A stretch of DNA of 64,000 bases, from contig NZ_FOAP01000003.1 of NCBI RefSeq assembly GCF_900109545.1, forward strand, positions 1-64,000, in the 5' to 3' direction. This document shows, in pieces, positions 35,444 to 43,815 of the stretch. Numbering within the stretch: position 1 is the first letter of the stretch; each line of letters begins with the position of its first letter. Below the pieces are notes generated by a model. It ran no database searches and had not been told where the DNA came from. It saw only the letters and a list, made by a program, of their open reading frames with translations. The DNA comes from Stigmatella aurantiaca. Lineage in GTDB: Bacteria; Myxococcota; Myxococcia; Myxococcales; Myxococcaceae. The translations under genes and the position numbers were made by a program.

Positions 35444-36550
35444 TCAGTCCTCGCCCACCTTCGCGCCCTCCACCTCCGTGGCCCCCGCGTGCTTCACCAG
35501 CCGGACGGGCTCGTACCCCGTGCGGTGGCAGATGGCCTCCGCGAGCGGCTCCGCGTGCGTGGTGATCCAGATCTGGCTGTGCTTCGCCGCCTCCACGATG
35601 AGCCGGGCCAGGGGCCCCAGCAGCTCCGGGTGCAGGCTCGTCTCCGGTTCGTTCAGCGCGAGGAACGGCGGCGGCCGGGGGCTCAGCAGCGCCGCCAGCA
35701 GGCACAGGTAGCGCAGCGTCCCGTCCGACAGCTCGCTGGCCTCCATGGGCCGGCTCAGCCCCGGCAGGTGCAGCGCCAGGCTGAAGCGGCCCTGGGGCGC
35801 CTTCACCTCCAGCTCCGCCCCCGGAAACGCATCCTCCAGCGCCCGCTCCAGCCCCCGCCGGTCCCCAATCTCCCGGATGGTGCCCAGCGCCGCCGCCAAG
35901 TCCCGCCCGTCCGGCGCCAGCGCCGTCGTCCGGACGCCAATCTGCGGGTGCCGGGAGGGCGCGTCCAGGTCCGTGCGGAACTGGTGGTAGAAGCGCCACG
36001 CGCTCAACGCCCGTTGCAGCTCCGTCAGCCGCGGGAACCGGTGGGGCTCGGCGAGCTGATCCAGCACCGACTCGGCGCTCCACAACTGCGAGGGGAACGT
36101 CACGCGCTGGCCCTCGGCGTCCCGCAGGAACACCGTCCGGTCCTTGCGCTCCATCAGCACCGCCCGCCGCCCGCCGGACAGCGCCCAGAGGTGCTCCTCC
36201 TTCACTTCCGGATCCAGCACGAACAGGCTGAAGCGCTCGGAGGGGTCCTTCGGCACGAGGCCACAGCTTAGCTCGTACGCCAGCTCGTCCTCCAGCGACA
36301 CCCCCACCCGCATCCGCACCGGCTGCTTGGCCTCGCGCGGCCCCGCCCACACGACGCTCGGCGCGCCGCCCTCCTCCGCCAGCGTCCGCGCCAGCCGCCC
36401 CTCCGCCGCCGCCTGCAAGAGGTGCAGCGCGCGGTAGAGGTTCGTCTTCCCGCTGCCGTTGGCCCCCACCACCACCGTCACCGGGTGCACCGGCAACACC
36501 ATCCGCTTCACCGAGCGGTATCCCGCTATGTCCAGCCGCGTCACCCTCAT
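35444..36550 (-). CDS. RecF/SMC-like AAA ATPase
   Basis: The 368-residue cytoplasmic protein has an ABC-type ATPase fold in one chain: Walker A VVGANGSGKTNL near residue 28, signature-like ELSDGTLRYLCLLAALL, Walker B PFLALNEPETSLHPELL and the H-loop WITTHAEPLAEAI. This matches the AAA_21 group that includes stand-alone ATPases of overcoming-lysogenization or DNA-damage type, but no nuclease (TOPRIM) or partner gene is adjacent, so no defence role is claimed. ATG 36550 is used; a GTG three codons earlier is the alternative. Confidence 0.87.
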   Translation of the reverse strand: MRVTRLDIAGYRSVKRMVLPVHPVTVVVGANGSGKTNLYRALHLLQAAAEGRLARTLAEEGGAPSVVWAGPREAKQPVRMRVGVSLEDELAYELSCGLVPKDPSERFSLFVLDPEVKEEHLWALSGGRRAVLMERKDRTVFLRDAEGQRVTFPSQLWSAESVLDQLAEPHRFPRLTELQRALSAWRFYHQFRTDLDAPSRHPQIGVRTTALAPDGRDLAAALGTIREIGDRRGLERALEDAFPGAELEVKAPQGRFSLALHLPGLSRPMEASELSDGTLRYLCLLAALLSPRPPPFLALNEPETSLHPELLGPLARLIVEAAKHSQIWITTHAEPLAEAICHRTGYEPVRLVKHAGATEVEGAKVGED

Positions 36551-36757
36551 CGCCGCCACAGGCTACACCCGCGCGCCCCATGACGCTGGGCGTCAAAAAC
36601 AGGCTCTCCCGGTGAGAAGGGAGACCCCTCGAAAAAGCCCGTGACCCGATTTAACCGCTTTATGCCTCTGTCCGCGCAAGGCGAGAGGCGGCGCGTCCCA
36701 GGACACGCCAGGCCTCGCCAGACCGTTTGTGAACCGCTGCATCCCCCGGAGGCCAGA

Positions 36758-39700
36758 GTGAAATTACGGAACGTCCCCCATTGGCAAAAGACTGGCGGCG
36801 CCGTCGCGCTGCTCATGTCCCAAGTGATTTTCAGCGCTTGCGAGCCCCAATCGCAGACGCCCCAGGAGATGGGCCAGGTGGAGGCCTTCGCCGACGCGAA
36901 CGTCGCGCAGGGCAAGAGCATCACCGCCTCCTCCTATACGCAGGTCTATTACGCCACCAACGCGAATGACGGGAACCGTGGCACGTACTGGGAGGGCGCC
37001 CCCAATGCCTATCCCAATCTCCTGACGGTGAACCTGGGCAGCAACCACGACATCAAGTCGGTCGTGCTGCAGCTCAACCCGGACAGCATCTGGGCCACCC
37101 GCACCCAGAACATCACCGTGCTGGGCCACAACGCGAGCACCGGCACCTTCTCCACGCTCGTGGGCGCGGCCAACTACACCTTCAACCCCTCCTCGGGCAA
37201 CCAGGTGACGATCCCCGTCACGGCCACCGTGAGCGAGGTGCGGCTCCAGTTCAATTCCAACACGGGCTCCACCGGCGCCCAGGTGGCGGAGTTCCAGGTC
37301 ATCGGCTCGCCCACGGCGGGCTCGGCCACCTACGCGCTGACCGTCAACAACGGCTCGGGCAGCGGTGCCTACGCGGCCAACACCGTGGTGAACATCACGG
37401 CGGCGGCGCCCCCCTCGGGCCAGGTGTTCAACGGCTGGACGGGCGGCGTGGCGGCGAACTTCGGCAACATCAACGCGGCCTCCACCACCTACCGGATGGC
37501 CGCGGCGGCCACGACGATCTCCGCCACCTACGTGCCCGCATCCCAGGGCGGCAGCCGCTACGAGGCGGAGTCCGCCACGCTGAGCGGCGGGGCCGCCATC
37601 ACCACCAACCACGCCGGCTACACGGGCTCGGGCTTCGTGGAGGGGTACTGGGCCGTGGGCGCCAGCACCCGCTTCAACATCTCGGTGGCCAGCGCCGGCT
37701 GGTATGACCTGGGCCTGCGCTACGGCAACGGCTTCGCCGAGTCCAACATCTCCTACTATGTGAACGGCGCGAAGCTGGGCCAGAGCATCCTGCCCACCAC
37801 GGGCAACTGGGACACCTGGCTCACCAAGACCGAGGTGGCCTACCTCAACGCCGGCGCCAACCAGGTGACGTACCAGTACGACACCGGCGACGGGGCGAAC
37901 ATCAACCTGGACACGCTGTCCCTGGCCCCCACCACCGCCCAGAAGCCGGACCTGTCGGTGACGGACATCCAGTGGGCCTCGGCGAGCACCCCGCCCCAGC
38001 AGGGCGAGGCCATCACCTTCAAGGCGGTGGTGAAGAACGCCGGCACCGCGGCGAGCCCCAGCGGCGTGCACAAGGTCTCCTTCCGCGTGGGCGGCCAGGA
38101 AGTGGCCACCTCCACGCTGCCCACCAGCACGTCCCTGGCGGCCGGCGCGAGCGCCACGCTGACGGCCAACTCCACCTGGTCCACCGCCTTCGGCACCTAC
38201 CCGGTCACGGCCGCCGTGGATCCGGACAACACCATCGCCGAGTTCAGCGACGCCAACAACAGCTTCACCAAGAACCTCACGGTGTCCCAGAGCCCGGGGC
38301 CGGACCTCGTGGTCCAGTCCATCTCGTGGAGCCCCAGCACGCCCTCGGCCGGCACCGCCGTGAGCTTCACGGTGAACGTGGCCAACCAGGGCCTGAACGC
38401 GACAACGGGCAACTCCGTGGCGCTCCGGCTCGTCATCGATGGGAGCACGACGCTGACGGGGGCCACCCCCTCGTTCCTGGCCGCGGGCGCTTCCGCCGCG
38501 GTCACCTTCAGCGGCACGTGGACGGCCGTCAACGGCAGCCACACCTTCGTGGCGACGGCGGACCCCGCCAACGCCATCAACGAGGCGGTGGAGAGCAACA
38601 ACACCCAGTCGTCGAACCTGTACGTGGGCCGTGGCGCCAACGTGCCCTGGCTGCAGTACGAGGCGGAGAGCGGGCGCACCAACGGCACCGTCCAGGGCCC
38701 CGGCCGCCAGCTCGGCACCATCGCGGGTGAGGCCTCCGGCCGCAAGGCGGTCGTGCTCGACGCGACGGGCGAGTACGTGGAGTGGACCACCTCCGCGCCG
38801 GCCAACTCCATCGTCGTGCGCAACAGCATGCCCGATGCGGCCGGCGGTGGCGGCATCCAGGCCACGCTGAGCCTCTACGTCAACGGCAGCAAGCTGGGCA
38901 CACTGAACCTCTCCTCCAAGGAGGCGTGGGTCTACGGCGATGACGCCACCCAGTACAACAACCCCTCCGCGGGCCCGCCGCGCCGCATCTACGACGAGTC
39001 CAGCAAGCTGCTGAACACCACCATCCCCGCCGGGGCCACGGTGCGCCTGCAGAAGGACTCGGGGGACACCTCGCCCTACTACGCCATCGACTTCGTCGAC
39101 CTGGAGCTGGTGGCGGCCCCCCTGCCCAAGCCGGCCGGGTACGTGGACGTCACCCAGGCGGGCAACGGCTGGGAGCCGGCCATCCCGAACGACGGCAAGC
39201 CGGACGACAACGCCATCAGCCAGGCCATCTGGGCGGTCGAGGCGGGCCGGTTCTCCGGCGTCTACCTGCCGCCGGGCGTGTACGACCAGACCAACAAGAT
39301 CCAGGTCAAGGGCGTCACCATCCAGGGCGCGGGCCTGTGGCACACGCGGCTCTACAACGCCAGCCTGGCGGAGGATGCCGGCTGGGGCCAGACGGGCTTC
39401 ATCATCACCGGGGACAACGCCAAGTTCCGCGACTTCGCCATCTTCGGCGCCACCGACGGCCTGCGCACGCAGGGCGGCAAGGCCTGGGTCAACTCGGCCT
39501 TCAAGAACACCGTCATCGAGAACATGTGGATCGAACACGTGCACTGCGGCTACTGGGTGGGCGGCCCCTCGGAGTCGACCAACCTGCGCATCAGCAACGT
39601 GCGCATCCGCAACACCGGCGCGGACGGCGTCAACCTCTGCAACGGCAACAAGGACAGCATCATCGAGAACTCGCACGCCCGGAACACCGGCGATGACGCC

Positions 39701-40276
39701 TTCGCCATCTGGTCCGCGCGCGACTTGTACCCGCAGCCGAACATCAACAACGTCATCCGCAACTGCACCGTGCAGCTCGTGTGGCGCGCCGCCGCGTACG
39801 CCGTGTACGGCGGCCGGGGCAACCGCATCGAGAACAGCATCGCCTACGATGTGATGACCTACCCGGGCCTGACCGTCAGCTCCGAGTTCAACCCGTTCCC
39901 CCTGGAGTCCGTGACGATCGACGGCCTGACGCTGGTGCGCACCGGCGGCACCTACTGGAACGGCCAGCAGTTCGGCTCCATCTGGCTGCGTGCGGACCAG
40001 ACCCCCACGAACGGCATCACCATCAAGAACGTGGACATCGTGGATCCGACCTACCAGGGCATCAGCATCCAGAGCAACGGTGGCTCCTTCACCAACGTGG
40101 CGTTCGAGAACGTCACCATCAACAACCCGACGACCTACGGCGTGCAGGTCCTCCCGACGGCCCAGGGCGGCGCCAGCTTCACCAACGTCACGGTGAACAA
40201 CGCGCCCTCCGGGAAGTTCGCCAATCAGGCCGGTGGCGCCTTCACCGTCACCAAGGGCGCGGGCAACAACTGGTAA
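36758..40276 (+). CDS. Modular secreted GH87-type alpha-1,3-glucanase (mycodextranase family)
   Basis: The 1172-residue lipoprotein-signalled enzyme (VIFSAC) carries an F5/8-C (CBM32-like) domain (~45-185), an InlB-type repeat (~195-260), a CBM6/35 domain (~265-385), two CARDB domains starting near 397 and 514, another beta-sandwich binding domain (~630-785) and a right-handed beta-helix from ~790. In the helix, Asp956 (GADGVN) and Asp979-Asp980 (GDDAFAIW) keep the 23-residue spacing of the catalytic aspartates reported for GH87 glucanases. It should cut alpha-1,3-glucan of fungal walls or biofilms. The start is a GTG at 36758 with a perfect GGAGG site; earlier ATGs lack one. A true terminator follows. 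Confidence 0.82.
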   Translation: MKLRNVPHWQKTGGAVALLMSQVIFSACEPQSQTPQEMGQVEAFADANVAQGKSITASSYTQVYYATNANDGNRGTYWEGAPNAYPNLLTVNLGSNHDIKSVVLQLNPDSIWATRTQNITVLGHNASTGTFSTLVGAANYTFNPSSGNQVTIPVTATVSEVRLQFNSNTGSTGAQVAEFQVIGSPTAGSATYALTVNNGSGSGAYAANTVVNITAAAPPSGQVFNGWTGGVAANFGNINAASTTYRMAAAATTISATYVPASQGGSRYEAESATLSGGAAITTNHAGYTGSGFVEGYWAVGASTRFNISVASAGWYDLGLRYGNGFAESNISYYVNGAKLGQSILPTTGNWDTWLTKTEVAYLNAGANQVTYQYDTGDGANINLDTLSLAPTTAQKPDLSVTDIQWASASTPPQQGEAITFKAVVKNAGTAASPSGVHKVSFRVGGQEVATSTLPTSTSLAAGASATLTANSTWSTAFGTYPVTAAVDPDNTIAEFSDANNSFTKNLTVSQSPGPDLVVQSISWSPSTPSAGTAVSFTVNVANQGLNATTGNSVALRLVIDGSTTLTGATPSFLAAGASAAVTFSGTWTAVNGSHTFVATADPANAINEAVESNNTQSSNLYVGRGANVPWLQYEAESGRTNGTVQGPGRQLGTIAGEASGRKAVVLDATGEYVEWTTSAPANSIVVRNSMPDAAGGGGIQATLSLYVNGSKLGTLNLSSKEAWVYGDDATQYNNPSAGPPRRIYDESSKLLNTTIPAGATVRLQKDSGDTSPYYAIDFVDLELVAAPLPKPAGYVDVTQAGNGWEPAIPNDGKPDDNAISQAIWAVEAGRFSGVYLPPGVYDQTNKIQVKGVTIQGAGLWHTRLYNASLAEDAGWGQTGFIITGDNAKFRDFAIFGATDGLRTQGGKAWVNSAFKNTVIENMWIEHVHCGYWVGGPSESTNLRISNVRIRNTGADGVNLCNGNKDSIIENSHARNTGDDAFAIWSARDLYPQPNINNVIRNCTVQLVWRAAAYAVYGGRGNRIENSIAYDVMTYPGLTVSSEFNPFPLESVTIDGLTLVRTGGTYWNGQQFGSIWLRADQTPTNGITIKNVDIVDPTYQGISIQSNGGSFTNVAFENVTINNPTTYGVQVLPTAQGGASFTNVTVNNAPSGKFANQAGGAFTVTKGAGNNW

Positions 40277-40301
40277 GTTAGCGCGCGGTCCCTGAAGCAC
40301 C

Positions 40302-40334
40302 GGGGCTGTCCCTCTCCAGGGGCAGCCCCTTTTT
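40302..40334 (+). terminator. Intrinsic terminator of the glucanase gene
   Basis: GGGGCTG at 40302 pairs with CAGCCCC at 40323, the inner CCCT with AGGG, and five T residues follow at 40330-40334. This is the clearest Rho-independent terminator in the window. Confidence 0.9.
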
Positions 40335-40420
40335 CGTGCGGGAGCCCGGGCCCCCCGGGAGCAGGCAGCCACGGGGGCCCGCCCCTGGTTCCCGTCCGGC
40401 GCCATCCTTATTCCTCTCTC

Positions 40421-41095
40421 ATGAACCGACAAAGGCAGGCCTGGGTGTTCGGGACGGGGGCAGCGCTCGCGGGGGTCCTGGCCTGGGCGGGCAAACGGGT
40501 GCTCTCCGAGCGGGCGGCCGAGCAGCCTGTCTTCGAGTCCCTCGGCGAGCAGGACGGCGTGGAGCTGCGGCAGTACCCTGCCCTCGCCGTGGCGGCGACG
40601 CAGGTGGAGGGCGCCTTCGCCTCCAGCGTGGAGGAGGGCTTCCACCGGCTGGCGGGCTACGTCTTCGGGAGCAACCTGAAGAAGGAGTCCTTCGATCCGG
40701 CCGCGCCGGAAGTCCTTCAACACCGGTACTGGACCCCGGAGGCGCAGCGCCTGGAGATGACCGCCCCCGTCTTCTTCCAGCGCCAGGACGAGGCGTGGCG
40801 GATGACGTTCGTGATGCCGTCGGAGTTCACGCTGGAGTCCCTGCCGGTTCCCATCGACTCACGCATCCGGCTCGAAGCGATCGCGCCCAAGCGGATGGCC
40901 GCGCTGCGCTTCTCCGGCCGGGCCACCGAGGAGGCCGTGAAGGCCTGGACGGCCGAGCTGCTGGAGCGCCTGCACCGTCAACGGCTGCACCCGGTGGGCG
41001 AGCCCCTCCTCGCCCAGTACAACTCGCCGTTCATGCCGTCCTTCCTGCGGAAGAACGAGATCCTCGTCGAGGTCCGGCTGGCGGCCGTGCACTGA
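40421..41095 (+). CDS. SOUL-family heme-binding protein
   Basis: The 224-residue protein has an N-terminal hydrophobic anchor (about residues 8-25) and one SOUL/HBP domain: VELRQYPALAVAATQVEG, the RYWTPEAQRLEMTAPV strand and FVMPSEFTLESLPVP. Family members bind heme or tetrapyrroles; bacterial functions are poorly known. It follows the glucanase terminator with no ribosome site visible and converges on the M28 peptidase with four bases between stops. Confidence 0.88.
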   Translation: MNRQRQAWVFGTGAALAGVLAWAGKRVLSERAAEQPVFESLGEQDGVELRQYPALAVAATQVEGAFASSVEEGFHRLAGYVFGSNLKKESFDPAAPEVLQHRYWTPEAQRLEMTAPVFFQRQDEAWRMTFVMPSEFTLESLPVPIDSRIRLEAIAPKRMAALRFSGRATEEAVKAWTAELLERLHRQRLHPVGEPLLAQYNSPFMPSFLRKNEILVEVRLAAVH

Positions 41096-41099
41096 GGCC

Positions 41100-42713
41100 T
41101 CAGCGGGGCGGAACCGGGGCGGGCGGCTCGAAGCGGCGGAAGAAGCTGCCGCTGTTCCAGTGGGGAGGCTCGGGGGCATCGGCGATCCGCTTCGTGAGGT
41201 CCGCCAGGAGCTTCACGAAGCGCACGGCGGCCTCGCGGTCCATGGGCTGGGAGAGATCATCCGCGGGCGCGTGGTAGCGCTTCATGCGCCATTCCTTGAA
41301 GAGGGCCTCCTCCGCCGTGCCCTTGAGATACCCGAACTTGAGGGACAGCGCGGGCACGCCCTTGCGGATGAAGCTGTACTGGTCGCTTCTCACGAACGTG
41401 TTCGCGTCGGGGTTGGGATCGGGCAGCACGCTGACGCCCAGGCGGGCGGCGCTGGCCTTCATGGGAACGCTCAACGAGGACTCCTCCATGCCATAGGCGA
41501 TGATCCGCTTGAGCGGCGTCAGGGGCAGGAACATGTCCGTGTTCACGTTGGCCACCATCCGCCCCGTGCCCTCGGGAGGGTGCTCGGCGAACCAGCGCGA
41601 GCCCAGCAGGCCCTTCTCCTCCCCCGTCACGGCCACGAACAGGATCGTCCGGCGCGGCTTGCGCCCCTTGCCCTCCTGAAAGGACCGGGCCAGCTCCAGC
41701 AGCGCGGCCACCCCCGTGGCGTTGTCCATGGCCCCGTTGTAGAGGCTGTCGCCGTCCACCGGCTGGCCGATCCCCACATGGTCCAGGTGCGCCGTGAGCA
41801 CCACGCACTCGCCGGCCAGCAGGGGATCACTGCCCGGCAGCCGCCCCACGACGTTGAAGGAGCGAAGCCGCGACGGCTCCAGGGTGAGCTGTCCCCGGAC
41901 CGAGGCGGGCAGCGCGAAGCGCGGCAGGGGCTTGCCCGCGTCCGCCAGCGCCACCAACTCCTGGAACGTGTGGCCACTGCCCGCGAACAGCTTGTCCGCG
42001 CTCGCGGGGTTGATGGTGCCCAGCAGCGGAATGTCCCGGGCGTCCTGAGCGGTGGGCTCGGCCAGCATCATCGCCGGGTGAAGCATGGTCCCCACGCTCC
42101 GCGACCAGGGCATCTCCTGGATCCGGGGATTGCGCACCATCAGCACGCCCACCGCGCCCGCGCGGGCATACGCCTTGGAGATCTCCTCCCGGGACTTGGC
42201 GTGGGCGGCGAGGTTGCCCGCCACCCCGGGCGGAGTCCCCCCGGACAGAACGACCAGCACCTTGCCCTGGAGCTCCAGGCCGGCCAGGTCATCGTGGCCT
42301 GCCTCGGGAATGGTCAGCCCGTAGCCCACGAAGACGAGCCCCGCCTCCATGGGCCCCGAACGGCTGGAGGAGGCGCTCAGGATCAGATCCTCGCCGAGGA
42401 CCAGCGGCTCCTCCTTTCCGCCGCGGACCAGCGACAACCGGCTCTGCTCCAGCACCAGCCGCTGCGACTGGAGGGGAACCTCCTGAAGAAACTCCGTGCC
42501 CACGCCGGGCTGGACGCCCGCCTCGGCCAGCTTCGCCGCCACGTACGCGGCGGCGCGGTCATAGCCCTCGCTGCCCGTGTCCCGCCCCTCCATGGCGTCG
42601 CTGGCCAGCGTCTCGACGTGAGCCCACCACCGCTTCGCCGCGGGCGAAGGCGCCTTCGCATGCCCCAGCACGGGGAGCAGCAGCAAGCAGACACAGGCCA
42701 GGAGCAGTCTCAT
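41100..42713 (-). CDS. Secreted M28-family zinc aminopeptidase with PA domain
   Basis: The 537-residue enzyme has a cleavable signal (MRLLLACVCLLLLPVLGHA), a PA insert (about 120-260), and an M28 catalytic core with the zinc ligands in AHLDHVG (~306), DNATG, TGEEKGLLGS and VNTDMF. M28 enzymes remove N-terminal residues from peptides and fit predatory digestion. I start at ATG 42713; the longer frame to 42779 crosses the operator-like repeats of the divergent gene. Confidence 0.92.
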   Translation of the reverse strand: MRLLLACVCLLLLPVLGHAKAPSPAAKRWWAHVETLASDAMEGRDTGSEGYDRAAAYVAAKLAEAGVQPGVGTEFLQEVPLQSQRLVLEQSRLSLVRGGKEEPLVLGEDLILSASSSRSGPMEAGLVFVGYGLTIPEAGHDDLAGLELQGKVLVVLSGGTPPGVAGNLAAHAKSREEISKAYARAGAVGVLMVRNPRIQEMPWSRSVGTMLHPAMMLAEPTAQDARDIPLLGTINPASADKLFAGSGHTFQELVALADAGKPLPRFALPASVRGQLTLEPSRLRSFNVVGRLPGSDPLLAGECVVLTAHLDHVGIGQPVDGDSLYNGAMDNATGVAALLELARSFQEGKGRKPRRTILFVAVTGEEKGLLGSRWFAEHPPEGTGRMVANVNTDMFLPLTPLKRIIAYGMEESSLSVPMKASAARLGVSVLPDPNPDANTFVRSDQYSFIRKGVPALSLKFGYLKGTAEEALFKEWRMKRYHAPADDLSQPMDREAAVRFVKLLADLTKRIADAPEPPHWNSGSFFRRFEPPAPVPPR

Positions 42714-42734
42714 GGATTTCCGTCCGGTAACTAT

Positions 42735-42779
42735 GGAACGAACCGGTGCGTTCCTGCTGGTGAAACCCGGTACGTTCAC
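42735..42779. promoter_or_regulatory. Twin inverted repeats between M28 peptidase and aldo/keto reductase
   Basis: GGAACGAACCGGTGCGTTCC at 42735-42754 is a palindrome at 18 of 20 positions. A second element at 42760-42779 has GTGAA/TTCAC arms and repeats the core CCGGTnCGTTC. The pair, 29 bases before the reductase ATG, looks like a double operator of a TetR-type repressor that could control both divergent genes. Confidence 0.5.
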
Positions 42780-42807
42780 GTTGCCTTGGCTTCACAGGAG
42801 ATCATTC

Positions 42808-43806
42808 ATGGCGACACAGAGCAAGATCACGCCCCGGCAGTTGGGGGCCCACGGCCCGAAGGTTTTTCCCATGGCGCTCGGGTGCATGGGGATGTCTGGC
42901 ATGTACGGCCCGTCGGATGAGACCGAGAGCATCGCCACGATCCATGAAGCCCTCGACCGGGGCATCACGCTCATCGACACGGGCGACTTCTACGGCATGG
43001 GGCACAACGAGCTGCTCATCGGCCGGGCGATCAAGGACCGGCGCGACAAGGCCTTGCTATCCGTGAAGTTTGGCGCCCTCCGGGGCCCCGATGCCTCCTG
43101 GAATGGCTATGACGCCCGCCCCGCGGCGGTGAAGAACTTCCTGGCCTACAGCCTGAACCGGCTGGGCGTGGATCACATCGACATCTACCGGCCCGCGCGC
43201 CTGGATCCTCAGGTGCCCATCGAGGAGACGATCGGCGCCATCCGGGACATGGTGACCGCGGGCTACGTCCGCTACATCGGCCTGTCCGAGGTGGGCCCGG
43301 ACACCCTCCGCCGGGCCCAGGCCGTGCACCCCATCAGCGACCTGCAGATCGAATACTCCCTGGTGAGCCGGGGCCCGGAGGCGGCCATCTTCCCGGTCCT
43401 CGCGGAGCTGGGCATCGGCGTCACGGCCTACGGGGTGCTCTCCCGGGGACTGCTCAGCGGCTCCAGCACCACGGGCAAGGGCGACTTCCGGTCCTACCTG
43501 CCGCGCTTCTCGGGGGAGAACCTCGTGCAGAACCAGCGGCTCGTGGGCGTGCTGAAGACCCTGGCCGCAGACAAGCACGTCAGCCCCACCCAGCTCGCCA
43601 TCGCCTGGGTGCTCGCCAAGGGACAGAGGATGGTCCCCGTCATCGGGGCCCGGAAGCGCGTCCAGCTCGACGAGTCGCTGGGCGCCCTCGGCATCGAGCT
43701 GTCCGCCTCGGAGCTGAAGGACATCGAGGCGGCCCTTCCCCCCTCCGAGGTCGCTGGCGCCCGCTACGGCGAGCACCAGCTGCATCAGCTCGACAGCGAG
43801 CGGTGA
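42808..43806 (+). CDS. Aldo/keto reductase with altered catalytic His
   Basis: The 332-residue cytoplasmic protein is an NADPH-dependent (alpha/beta)8-barrel oxidoreductase. The catalytic Asp and Tyr (LIDTGDFYG) and Lys (SVKFG) are present. At the position of the usual His (QHR in many relatives) it reads RPARLDP, so the His is replaced by Ala; this variant is, as far as I recall, shared by a subgroup. The phosphate-binding GARKRVQLDES is normal. The ATG has a perfect AGGAG site, and twin palindromes lie upstream. Confidence 0.9.
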   Translation: MATQSKITPRQLGAHGPKVFPMALGCMGMSGMYGPSDETESIATIHEALDRGITLIDTGDFYGMGHNELLIGRAIKDRRDKALLSVKFGALRGPDASWNGYDARPAAVKNFLAYSLNRLGVDHIDIYRPARLDPQVPIEETIGAIRDMVTAGYVRYIGLSEVGPDTLRRAQAVHPISDLQIEYSLVSRGPEAAIFPVLAELGIGVTAYGVLSRGLLSGSSTTGKGDFRSYLPRFSGENLVQNQRLVGVLKTLAADKHVSPTQLAIAWVLAKGQRMVPVIGARKRVQLDESLGALGIELSASELKDIEAALPPSEVAGARYGEHQLHQLDSER

Positions 43807-43815
43807 GCCCGCGGC

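Noticed and set aside
35444-36550. Anti-phage ATPase of an OLD/Gabija-type system
   Set aside because: No TOPRIM nuclease domain and no helicase or nuclease partner gene next to it.
36764-40723. Very long open frame antisense to the glucanase gene
   Set aside because: It is low-complexity (Val/Gly/Arg/Asp/His-rich) and arises from third-position GC bias on the opposite strand; the sense frame has clear domains, a ribosome site and a terminator.
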